NCBI GenBank assembly: GCA_025667525.1
Contig: CM046878.1
Span: 518,266,274 to 518,330,273, forward strand
Length of the DNA stretch: 64,000 nucleotides
Direction: 5' to 3'
DNA from: Glebionis coronaria
Lineage: Eukaryota > Streptophyta > Magnoliopsida > Asterales > Asteraceae
Below, one piece after another: positions 1 to 11,050 of the stretch. The notes beneath the pieces are model-generated. The model worked only from the letters and a program-made list of their open reading frames with translations, did no database searches and was not told the origin of the DNA. Position numbers and translations under genes: made by a program. The stretch's first letter is position 1, and every line of letters starts with the position of its first letter.

Positions 1-438
1 AATCCGGAATGTTAACTTCGAACCTAATCCGGAATAAGAAACCCTAACTCAATCCGGAATGTGTAGTTTCTTTGTTAATTCAGAATGCAAGTCCTACATA
101 TTATTCAGAATAATAATCCAGTTCATAATTTGGAATCCAGGTACAGGACCTAATCCGGAATGTGACTGCAAGGAGCAATCCGGAATCCATGAAGTTTACA
201 CTTAATTCGGGATCCAAGTATTTTAGCTAATCCGGAATGAAGACCCTGCACACAATTCGGAATATGGAAAATCAGGACCTAATCCGGAATCCACTATGTT
301 TATATAATTCGGAATATGAGATTTACAAGTAGTTCAGAATAAAAGATAATTCTATACCTAGTTCGGGAAAAAGGGGTTTTGTTTTGGAGGGAAAGTAAAC
401 CTAAGTCAGAATAAATGGAGAAGGCAGTAAGTCGGAAT
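1..438. repeat. 25-bp-period minisatellite with AATCCGGAAT core
   Basis: A 10-base core, AATYCGGAAT with variants, starts at 1, 26, 51, 77, 102, 127, 152, 177, 204, 229, 254, 281, 306 and 331. Spacing is 25 to 27 bases. Degenerate copies follow near 360, 403 and 429. The roughly 15 bases between cores are not conserved. The array runs off the left edge of the window. The period is not a multiple of three, so it is not a coding repeat. Confidence 0.85.
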
Positions 439-1417
439 AAAAGGGTTTTAAGAACCCGAATAAGATAAAAAAATAAGCTAGATGAAAATAAGCTAAAAAC
501 AAATAAGCATTTATCTAAAAACTTAACCAAATCAACTTTAAGAAAAAACAAATAAGCCAAAATTTAAAAACTTTTAAAAACACTAAATAATCAAAATATT
601 TAAAATCAACTTTTTATAAATAACTTTTTAAAAACACTTAATTAAAATTAAGAGAAATAACAAAATAAGCACTAAACACAATAAGCTATAAAAATCAAAC
701 ACATGAAAATCAATAAGCACAATCAAACAAACACATCAATAAAGCAATAAGCATAAAGATTAAGCAAACTACATGATTATCAAAATTAAACAAGATTAAA
801 AATAAAGAAAGGTAGAATGAGATTAATGAAAAGCTTGATTAAGGATTAAGATTCAACAACTCAAATTAAAGACTTACTTGAAAATAACTTGAAATTAAAG
901 ACAAGTATGTAAATGACAATATGAAAAGTGCATGAAATTAAAGTGGAGAACTAATTTGTCAAATTATCTAACACCTCCTAATGACACATTAGGACGGTAT
1001 TTATAGGAGGGGATAGTTGTTGTGCTTCTTTCTTTCTTTCTTTCTTCCTTTTGTCTTCTCGTCTTTCGTCTTTGACAAAAACTCGTCATTCTCGACTTTG
1101 TCTCGGGATCTATCGATAGATAAAATGAAATCGTCTTCTAATTTCTTCATTAATTAGATTTGGTTCTTCGACTTCGTTAAACTTCCGTCTTTAGTCTCTT
1201 TCTTCGATAAATCTTTAGAATAGGCCTTTGACTTCCGTTCTTTTTGCACTCTTGATCTTTTGACGTCTTTTGTCTTTTTCTTCGATAAAAGCCCGTGAAA
1301 GCCCGTGTTTTCTTCCCTTTTTCACATTTTGGTTCTAAATCACAACAAAAACACAAACCACGCATAATTCCAACTTTTATGACTTTTTATACACGTTTGG
1401 CTTGGTTATTATTATAA
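439..1417. other. AT-rich region without a recognisable gene
   Basis: The stretch is A-rich on the plus strand up to about 960, then pyrimidine-rich with a (CTTT)n run near 1027-1046. No ORF in it resembles a known protein. It may be part of the same minus-strand retroelement or of a different repeat; the sequence does not decide. Confidence 0.5.
976..1006 (-). promoter_or_regulatory. TATA-like box with adjacent 8-bp hairpin
   Basis: Read on the minus strand, 1006-998 is CTATAAATA, a good plant TATA box. Just downstream of it in that direction, 976-983 and 987-994 form a perfect 8-base inverted repeat around a 3-base loop. Transcription would run toward the minisatellite. No coding region follows, so this may be an LTR promoter. 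Confidence 0.35.
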
Positions 1418-2122
1418 TTAAGTGGTAAAAGGATGGGTGTTTTCACACCTATCAGTAGCACAAACCAAATTGTTGGCAACCGAAGTACGAAGAGCCCAAC
1501 AAAACTTCTCAGCTTGCTCCTCAGCAGTACCAACTGCTGCTCCCAAGAAACCAGCCAAACGGAGAAACCTCTGCATGAATTCGTTGCTATTATCCCCAGC
1601 AACCTGTCGGATATTATGATAATCCCGCTTAAGCTTCTCCTGTTCAGCATGTGGAAAGTACTGGTTAAGGAAGAGCTCCTTAAACTGGTCCCAAGTCAAG
1701 AGTGCAACCCAATTATCACCACCATTGGCCTGCTTGACAGACTTCCACCACTACAACACATCACCTTCAAACTTATAGCAAGCCAGTCTTGCCTTGAAAA
1801 CACCGTCACAACCCATCGCATCGAATATCTTCTCGATGTGAGAAATCCAAGCTTCAGCCTCATTGGGGCTGTCAATCTTCTCAAACGAACGGGGTCGTTG
1901 TTTGTTGAATCGCTCCAACCAAGTCATGAGAGTAACAGGTGGTGGTGGTGGAGGATTGTTATTGTTGTAGTAGTTTTCAGGATTAGGGTCATACTGAACG
2001 CCCTAAGCTTGAATTTCAGCATGAACTTCGTCCCTGATTTCATTGCGAAGTTGGGGAAGGATGCCTTGCAGAGCTGCATTGACAGCTGCAACCAACTCTT
2101 GAGCATTTCGTGTGTTCACCAT
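1418..2122 (-). pseudogene. Ty3/gypsy gag fragment (chromovirus type)
   Basis: The minus strand from the ATG at 2122 reads in one frame to a stop at 1418. It begins with the MVNTR start usual for Tekay/Del-type gag and carries the Retrotrans_gag core (WISHIEKIF, then TWDQFKELFLNQYFP, then FMQRFLRL). Two internal TAG codons break it, one about 40 codons in and one before WWKSV. The frame is otherwise open, so decay looks recent or slow. Everything after gag (zinc knuckle, protease, RT, integrase) is missing, so the element is truncated at about 1418. The primer site and LTR lie upstream at 2530-6916, consistent with one minus-strand element. Confidence 0.85.
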
Positions 2123-2529
2123 CTGACAGTTTAAAACAAAAAATGCAACATAAATCATAAATTTAAAATGCGATGACATAAAAAAAATACATGAACAATG
2201 TATAAATCAATGAAGCAGTTTATAATGCATGAAACAGTTTAAAATGCATGATGCAGTTTATAAAAACTTTTATATGCACGAGGGTAAACGCCTATGGTCA
2301 GTTCACCCAAAACAAAAGACATAGCGAGGGGACGCCTATGGGTCGGTCCCAAAGTTAAAATTTTCGATAAAAGCACATGCGACTAAATAAGGCCAGCCAT
2401 GTACCAACCATTACTTAGTCATAAACCTGCGACAATGATATGAATGCATGAAAATGAAATGAAAATGGATGAATGTGTGAAAACCATAAGTCATAGGTCA
2501 TGTTTTACAGAGCTACAGGTCGAAACCTT
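2123..2529 (-). other. Untranslated leader of the minus-strand gypsy remnant
   Basis: This sequence lies between the primer site and the gag start. It holds short repeats of the form AATGCATGAAACAGTTTATA near 2205-2265. No ORF is supported. Confidence 0.5.
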
Positions 2530-2542
2530 GGCTCTGATACCA
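2530..2542 (-). other. tRNA-iMet primer binding site
   Basis: The minus strand reads TGGTATCAGAGCC from 2542 to 2530, the standard plant primer site complementary to initiator tRNA-Met. It starts 4 bases inside the LTR edge at 2547. Confidence 0.85.
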
Positions 2543-2546
2543 TAAT

Positions 2547-5500
2547 TGTAACACCCTATTTGTTAAGATGGAATGTTATTGTAAATTATGGCGTGCCATC
2601 AAAGCATGCAAGGTAAATGTCTAAACATTCATGACCATAAATAGAAATACCAGAATCAAACATCGGTAGTCTAAGTAACTCACACACAAGCAATATTAAG
2701 TACTGTAAATGAAAGGACTAAACAATGTCCAAATGAAGTAAAGTATGAAAAAGTAGGAATAAATGCATAATGTAAAAGAGGTCGGATAGCTTCCATCCGA
2801 ATGCACATACTTTAGAGATCCTACTTGCGACCTAAGGTACCAGCCGTTTTGGAACATGGAAATGGAAAACGGCTGAGCATACGCTCAGTGCACGGATATA
2901 TATAGCATAACGTAAAGACATAAAGGAGTGAAAGCATATAAAGCATATAAAGCATGAATTGCAGCGGAAATGAATAAATCATGGGAAAACCTAGTTGTAT
3001 GTCATGTTTACTGGTTTTAGTTCTAAAAACATAGCTTATGTTACTTATGGAAATCTGTATTAGTCTAATATACCAAAAGACAATACAGGTCATGAGGTCA
3101 ACAACGTGCATGAATACTTGGAGGGGTGACCTCGTCATGCAAATTAGAGGGGATGCCTCTAATTAATTGGTAATGGGTAGGAGGGATCAGCTCCTTGTGA
3201 AGGATGCAAGGCACACACCGCATTTACCATGCAATCCTGACTGAAACTGAACCTAGAATGCACCCATACACTCCACATGATAATAATAATATAATAATGG
3301 CCAAATAACTGAAAGGGATGCCACGAGCTATCACTCCACCGTGGTGAAGTCATAACACTAGTGCTTCTATTGTTATGGTTATGGTACCTCCATAACTAGG
3401 TGAAACTGGTCATGCATGTATATGGCTAAGTTAACTAATAAAACATAAGCATTTAATCTGTAACTACTAGGGAAAACAGTTGGCTGCATACGGGAAATCC
3501 TAATAAAGGAAGAGGTTGTCCTTACTGAAGGACGGGAAATTTATACCTTATGTCCAGTAGAAGCTAACGAAAACGCTGAAGAAACTACTTCGCCTTGACG
3601 GATAATACTACATAATAATGGGAACGTGTATGAGTTGTCTGAATTATATGTGTTTTACTGATTTGTGTGTTATTAGCTTGTTATAGTTATTCTGTCATGT
3701 CTTAGTGTGATACTGTGTTATCTGTAGTTATACTGATGTTCTGTTGTATATTATTCAGGTAATAGTGTATTATAGTAGTTGTATTGTAATACTAAGTAAC
3801 TTTCTAAAAATAGCAGGTTTCCATAATTAGTAAGTTTCTAAAAATAAAAAGTTTCCAAAAATAGTAAGTTTCGATAATTAGAAATAAGTTGGATTATTAA
3901 TAATAAGTAAAGTTTAATTAGTATAAAACATGTCATGGTTATAGCTTATTAATAAAATAACTTGGTTAATTAATTAAACTATACATTATAAGAATTTAAT
4001 TAAAAATATATGTTTGAATTAAATTAAGCTAAGTAATATACTTTAGGTCATACATGAAATATTAATTTGAATATTTAACCTAAGTCGTGAATTTAATTAA
4101 ATTAAAAGTCTAGTGTTAATATAATTAAACATATTTTCTGATTTTAATATTATTCCTGAATCCCGAACCCGTGTTTTAAAAATTAACTCGAGCCCGAAAC
4201 CCGGGTCACATATAAGCCGAAACATATAGCCAAAACAAACAGCCCTACCAGTGGCTAGACCGGCTAGCCGGTTGCCACTGGTGGCTCACGGTTCACACCG
4301 GTTCCCACCGGTTCGTGACCGGTTCCCCCTGTTGTTGTTCGGTTCCCACTGTTAGCACCAAAAAGCCCCACCGAGACCCTATAGGTCTCGGTTGGCACTC
4401 GGTCCAAAACAAAACCACACCCCGACACGCGGTCGGGGTCCCCCTTGCTGCATTCGAACCACACGAACCCCAACACCGAGACCATGAGGTCTCAGTTGGG
4501 CAAAACAAACACCACCGAGAGCTCCCTTGCTCTCGGTTTGGTGCTCGGCCGAACAAAACAACCGCAAACACCCCTTTATTTCATGTTTTAATTAATCTAC
4601 TTGTTTTTATATCTTGTTTTTATGATTAATTAAATAACATTGAATTCATAAAGAATTTAAAAAGAAAAGGAAGTGATTTGATTATACCGAACACGTGTAG
4701 GAAAAGGTTATGAGATCACGATCATGTACACACAAAATCAACAATCAAAATCGCCCGGTTTGTTCCTTTTGGTTTGAGGTGGCCGGTGGCAAGAGAAGCA
4801 AAGGAGGCAAGGAGAACTTTTTCTGTAAACCTAAAAATATGTTCATGTTTTCCTGTGTTTTTACTTACATGTTTTATGTTGGGTCATGCGCCAAGCCCAC
4901 TTCTCCTTTCTCTTTTGTTTAGCCGCGGCACATAGGGAGCCCACGAGGAAACCAGTAGTTTTCTCTAGTTCAATTATTTACGTGTACGTTCATGTTTAAT
5001 TATCGTGATTTTTATATGTCGTGTACTTAACACATTTATAACATATACGTAACTACATGTTATTAAATATCGTGACACGTGAATTATATTATAAATGGAA
5101 AGTTTAAATTTTACCGTATTTTTGTATGTTCACTGTTCATGTGTACTGTTCATGGTATTTTAATGCGAGTTTTACAAGAAAACCCCTATATTGCACTAAA
5201 GGACCCCTCAAGTGCATTATTCAAGGAAAACCCTCTAGTGCACTAAAGCACCCCTCATGTGCACTAATTTTTCATACATACCTCAAGTGCACTAAAATAC
5301 CCTCTAAAGCACTATTTTTTTAGAAACCGCCTCTTGTGCACTTTTGACCCATTTTTCCTTAAAATGACTTTTATAGCTCAAGACGACATGTGACTTTCCA
5401 GAATTTGTTATCATAACATATTACATCGTTTTGAATAGCATACACAGTCTAAATGACCTGTCAACACATATACTTTACGTGTTTACCAAACACTCCTTTT

Positions 5501-6916
5501 TGACCCATTTACATACTCTTCAACATACAATTATAACAATTAACAAGTGACCTTGACCCACTTTAACATCGACATAGACAAAGTATTTGACACATATAAA
5601 CATTACTGATTCTTTATTTATGACTCTCGGGGTTCAACTTTACCATGAGCTCGATATCTATACTAAGCTCCAAAACTTATTATAACAATTAACAAGTGAC
5701 CTTGACCCACTTTAACATCGACATAGACAAAGTATTTGACACATATAAACATTACTGATTCTTTATTTATGACTCTCGGGGTTCAACTTTACCATGAGCT
5801 CGATATCTATACTAAGCTCCAAAACTTACTTAGTCTTATATTACACATTCCCATTACTAGCTTATTTCAGGCCTTTCTTCTTCCCATTGTACCTACAATA
5901 TATTAGCATCTATAAGGTGTAAGCGTTAAATGCTTAGTAAGTAAAACTAGCATAACATGCTATATATCATACCACATGTAAGCTCTAAATAACTAACCAT
6001 CTATTACACAAATCTCTATATCAATTTTATAACAAGAAGCATCACATAGCCACAATAATCACATAGCACATAACATCCTAGCACAACTTTAACTTATCAA
6101 TCACTTTAACTACATTGGCTATAACAAAGAATAAACAAATACCTAACATACATGAAAGATTAATATAAACATGTTTCCATGGTTTTACTTATCTTGGCTC
6201 CATAGAAAAGTCACCAACAAGGTTTTTAGCTATACATCAACCTAATCATCATCATCATCCTTGGTTTCATGAATCCTAACCATAATCATCACAATGAACT
6301 AATATCAAATTAAGCAATACTATACAAAACACCACATCCTTCATAATTCTTAATCATCATATGATCATATCTTGATCATATGATGAAAACCCCCAAATTT
6401 ATTAACTTTTAACAATATAAGTTAACCCATAATTAGCTTAAAACCATCTAATTAGCTTTAACACCATCTCTTACCCAATTATCACAAATTAGAGTTTGTG
6501 AACCCTAATTTCTGAATCACAAATTAATACAATTAAATACTTGGTGTAGATTTATTACTATAACCTTAACCCTTGAATTTTCATCTTTGATTTCATGTTA
6601 TGCTCATCAAACTAGAACATCCACTTTTCCTCTCTTTTCCAAACAGACATACACACTCCAAAATTTTTTGTAAAGATTATAAAATTTCTAAGAGATGACT
6701 AACTAATATAAGTTAGTTAATAGTGTGGTTACTTGACACTTCTAGTCCCCCAAGTATTATTCTTCATGAATTGGACACACTAAACTTTCTATAACGTATA
6801 CCATTTATTTATATAACCATAGGTTTGACTAACCAATCACATAACGCTTTTAACTTTATAAAAGTCGTTGGCATTATCGTAAATAAACGCTTAAGACCCG
6901 GTTTTGGGGTGTTACA
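2547..6916 (-). repeat. 4.37-kb LTR of a minus-strand gypsy element
   Basis: Read on the plus strand the block starts TGTAACACCC at 2547 and ends GGGTGTTACA at 6916, a perfect 10-base inverted terminus typical of long gypsy LTRs. The inner edge abuts the primer site and gag in the right order and orientation. Inside are a GC-rich CCGGTT-motif stretch (about 4250-4570), repeated AGTGCACTAAA-like motifs (about 5195-5320) and a 149-bp tandem duplication. ORFs inside it look like chance. The partner LTR is not in the window. The length is large but within what Tekay/Del-like elements show. Confidence 0.7.
5531..5828. repeat. 149-bp tandem duplication inside the LTR
   Basis: 5531-5679 and 5680-5828 are two nearly identical copies in direct tandem, each beginning TTATAACAATTAACAAGTGA. 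Near identity suggests a recent local duplication. Confidence 0.9.
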
Positions 6917-8698
6917 CCATGTTTGCTATATGTGTAATCCATGATCTATGCAAGATCGTATCTTCAATTCATTTCTTACTTTCACTTGTATACTCTCACA
7001 AAAACATTTGTGTTGTGTCGGTTCTATTGTGAATCTGGTATTCATGTGAATACCAATAAAGTATTGTGTTGTTTAAGGGTTCAATCTAGTGACCGAGCTA
7101 GAACCCGAATGTCGATATTTCTACCGAAGTGTTGTGTGTCAGGGTTTAATCTAGTAATTGAGCTAGAACCCGAATGTCAGTAGTTGAACCGAACTGTCGT
7201 ATGTAAGGGTTTAATCTAATGATAGAGCTAGAAACCGGATGTCGGTAGTCCTACCGAAGTGGCGTGTAGAAGGGATGGTTCTACACAAGGTGTGAAGAAC
7301 CCGATATCTAGCTTTGTAGAGTTAAAATGATAAAAGCAACGTCTTGTCGTGTAAAGGATTCTCTGCCGTTGAAGGAGTTCTTGGTGTAGTGTTGTGAACT
7401 CTCGAGTAGGTGACTCGGGGAGTGCAATAGGGCAAGGAAAGTGCTCTTGTGTCGAACCACTATAAATACTCGTCCCATTGTTGTCTCATTCATCTCTTTA
7501 CTTATCATGTCTTCTTATTTTGTCAAGTGTTAAATCAAGATCTATGAAATCATGTTAACCGGATTTATATATATCGAAACTTGGATTTTTAATCAAAAAG
7601 ACATTCAACCCGCTTTCTACGGTTTCCTCAATTCTAACCTAAAAAAACATGTTAAGGTTTAAGACGTTAAAACACTAACAAAGTGTTTTTTTTATCTACT
7701 TTTAAATATGTAAAAAAATGAAATTCCAAATACCAAAATTAAAATTTTAAATTCTAAAATAGAGTAAGGAATTTGATAAATAATAGAAGTAATGTGTCGT
7801 TAAAAAACAATAAATTAATTCATTCCCTTTAATACGCTACAATAAAAAGTAAACCACAAAGTAAATGGACTTTCAAGTGGGCTTAAGTGCTATAGATTTA
7901 GCTATGTTTAAAAAAATAGAGGCCCTTCAAGGATATTGGGCCATGTGCAGTTGCGTACTTGCACATGCCCAAATAATACCTAGTCAAAAGATATTTGGCA
8001 TAACAATATGGTGGTTGTGCAAACGGCGAAACACGAGGATAGCTGGGTGTGATGAAGAAATACCTATCGATCCATGCGTTTCTTGTATATGAATCGAAAG
8101 AAATGAATACTGCTCTATTAAAAGACGATATGCGAAAGCAAAGTTGTTATAAGATACATAATGAAGTATTTATTTGCTGGGTTACCCACCATAATATTAT
8201 TGGGTGATAAACACTCATCGAGCCTTGGCATGAATCTTATGGAGCCTTACATGGAATCACGAGATGCACGCGGGAGTTGAATCTTGGGGATGATCGAGTA
8301 CGCGTCATTCGTGCTTTTGCTTAAAACTATGAAATATATATGGTTACGAAATCATAATTACTTGATTTTGTACAAGGCATTACTATAGCAAAAGACATTG
8401 GCATAAAAAAACCTATTTGTTAAGGTCGACTATCAGGTGGTTGTTCACCTAATACAGTGTGGTATGGGCCGTCACAAAAACACATGTTTTTCTGTGATAA
8501 ATGTCGCAATTTATTGAGAAAAACAAAAATAGAAAGTGAAACTTAAATATTGTTATCGCGAAGCTAATAGAAAGACAAAATGATTTGCAAATTGTGATTG
8601 TGATAAAAAGAAGACTACTTATGCTTGAGTCGGTTCTTCGTAATCTTTGCTCGATTTTGCTCAAAGACATAAAAGCCGTCACGTGACATCATGGTATC
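6917..8698. other. Intergenic region with a 64-bp repeat
   Basis: No coding region is recognised here. Around 7066-7270 a unit of about 64 bp occurs three times with divergence. Each copy carries GGGTTYAATCTAGT, then GAGCTAGAACCCGAATGTC, then ACCGAA. The rest is AT-rich, and ORFs of 60-80 codons in it show no family features. Confidence 0.55.
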
Positions 8699-9913
8699 GT
8701 GACTTGTTGAGTTTTTAACTAACTCACGGTGTTTTTAAAAAGTATTTACCAAAATATAGTTCTTTTGAAGATATTCTCCAAATCATGTTAAATTTGAAAT
8801 AAGTTATGACATATAATACTAAACGATCAATCATATTCACTGAACAAAGAAACTTATTTTTTTTTGGCACGCTCCATGTTTACAATCAAGCCATGCATGG
8901 TTATGTTCACATATATTAAATGAACAATAAGTCCAATGATTTTACTCAAAATGAGTTCAAATGGTTAGCTTCTCAAAACTATTCACATGCATAGGCATTA
9001 TAGGTCATTTTCATTGTGATCAGATTTAGCACACACATGCATACACGGAACTTGAACAATTTTAATGGGAGTACCGATACTCTAAAACTACCGATGACAC
9101 CATTGAAAGTTCAAAACAGGTACGTCCTACACAATTATACATGAGAGCGTCGATCAATATCTCTTGAGAGTAGGGTCACAGCCCCCCCCCCCCCCCCCCC
9201 CCCCCGGGTCTCCATGACGGTCCGTCTATGCACACACGTAACTTCCCGTAAACCTTAGTATACCGAGCCAAATTACTTGTTTTAGCATATCAAGTTAATG
9301 GCATATTATCATACGTACACGCCGATGAAACACTTACGTACTCGGCTAATATTACTAGTAAAGCACACATTATTTTACTGATCCAAAAGTAGTTGTTTAT
9401 CTCGGTAAAACTTGGGCAACACAGTTCGAACAAGACAACTTTGTATTCATTAAAATAATTTCTGAATAGCGTTGATTGCTTAAGCAATGACTATCATCTC
9501 ATGTTCGAACTCAACTAGTTAGCCAAGTCCTGTCCGTACGAAATCCTAATGGGATCCTTTTATTATTTTTGTTCTTAAATTCGGTTCAAACCTTTTTCTT
9601 GAAAAGCTTGCTAACCGAACAAAGCAAACTACCAGAAAACAAAAACGTTTTCACAAAACACTAATAAGATATAATTAGATTTGATTTCCATCATAAAAAG
9701 GTGCAAGTGATATAATATAATTGCATTGATGAATTTTTTTTTTTGTTAAAAATATGAGAGATCACTATTTAAACATGAAATTAGACTGAGTTATAGAGAA
9801 TGACATGGTTTATTAAGGTATTGTCATGATTTAGATAATATTTTCAAAACAACAATATTTTGGTAAATACTTTTTTAAAACATCACCATATAGTAAAAAA
9901 CTCGTGACTTGTT
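8699..9913. mobile_element. MULE-type non-autonomous DNA element
   Basis: The element spans 8709-9903 (1195 bp) between two exact copies of GTGACTTGTT at 8699-8708 and 9904-9913. Its ends form an imperfect inverted repeat of about 80 bp: both begin GAGTTTTT and both contain AAGTATTTACCAAAATAT. Long inverted ends with a 9-11-bp target duplication are the hallmark of Mutator-like elements. No transposase is encoded. A run of about 24 cytosines sits at 9182-9205. Confidence 0.8.
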
Positions 9914-11050
9914 TACAACAAAAAAACAAAAAAAAAATAAAAAAATTAATCGAGACTAAAATGGCCCGAAAATATTCCCTAGGGGGCACACACATACGTT
10001 TATTTTCTTTCTTGATAAATGTGTAGACAAATTTTTATTGAAAAGAGTTTATTAATGCTTTTTAATCTGCACTTTTCAGTTTTAAAAACACAATTTCTAT
10101 CTCTTAAGAAGATGATAAACCCAAATAATTATCCCAAATCGGGTACTAAGTCAAGGGTCAACTCTGTATGTGCATCTTCGTGATCTCCACAGTTGACATT
10201 GTCAATTGACCTTGATCCTTTTTCTATACAGGTACTCTTCTTCTATGTACTATAAAAACTGTTGTCAAAAGTGAAAAGTCAAAACCCTAGATAAAACTGA
10301 TGTTGTTGGTCATTGAATGATTTATTCACATACTGATGTTGTTATTTTTTAGTTAGAAATATATAAAATCCATGTCGGAATTGATATTATATCATGTGTT
10401 TATTATATATAGCTTGTTTGGTAGATGGATATTTATGGGTCACAGAAATTTGTACTAGAATGTTGACATAGTTTTTACCGTTTGAAGAAACAAAGTTTTA
10501 TTTAATTGCCATTGGTTTTATAACCTGTTGATTTTTTATTTGAGCAGAGGTGACTTCACATCAAATGGTTTAAAAAAAAGAGGTGACTTCAAATGGTAAG
10601 AAGCTATGTTACTCCAGTTAAAAAAAAAAGAGGTGACTTCACATGTATTGACATTTGTAAAGTTATGTTACTTCAATTGGTATAAGAAGAAAAAAAGAAG
10701 AATGAAGAACCTGACACATAAAAGCTTATGAAATTTTCCTTATTTGTGTATGTTCTATCTGACCTTTTTCTAGTTATATAAAAAGAGGATCCTATTTGTT
10801 GTTTTGGAAGTATGACATTTGAGTTGTGACATTATTTAATAAGTTATTGCATTTAGCTAGATTGATTGAACAGGTATTACCATCATTCGAGTCTCACTAA
10901 GTACCTTCGGGGGCGGAATTAAATAAAAGCAGGAGTGAGGTTTATCCCCTGACTTGCATACTACCCAATTGGATGTTACTGTGGGCTCGAATCCCAACTA
11001 CTAGCTCGCCGTTCAAAAAATAAAAAAACAGAAAGTGCCATTATTCAAAA
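9914..11050 (+). promoter_or_regulatory. Upstream region of FCP-like gene A
   Basis: From about 10040 this region is homologous to 19530-20590 upstream of gene B, so it belongs to the duplicated unit. It includes GTTGACATTGTCA and ATTGATTGAACAGGTA, the latter a possible 5'-UTR splice site. Three copies of AGAGGTGACTTCA-type sequence with A-tracts lie at about 10545-10640. A SINE-like insertion lies at about 10890-11030. No exact transcription start can be read. Confidence 0.5.
10890..11030. mobile_element. SINE-like dispersed repeat, A-rich tail
   Basis: This block is absent from the equivalent place upstream of gene B. It contains GGGCTCGAATCCC, which resembles a tRNA box B, and ends in an A-rich tail. 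A related copy in opposite orientation lies at about 50095-50170; they share an ATCCAATTGG core and the flanking GTATGCAAG. The ends are not exact. Confidence 0.45.

Noticed and set aside
1..438. CRISPR-like array of repeats and unique spacers
   Set aside because: The genome is plant nuclear, the repeat core is only 10 bases with 15-base spacers, and no cas gene is present.
1433..2134. 233-codon plus-strand ORF
   Set aside because: It is the antisense shadow of the minus-strand gypsy gag, whose motifs are clear.
4264..4629. Several overlapping ORFs of 60-104 codons in GC-rich DNA
   Set aside because: They lie inside the long LTR, appear in many frames at once and show no family motif.
7865..8092. 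75-codon ORF as a gene
   Set aside because: No recognisable motif, no splice context and no neighbour supporting it.
10975..11010. A tRNA gene suggested by GGGCTCGAATCCC
   Set aside because: No cloverleaf or box A could be placed; a SINE-like repeat explains it better.
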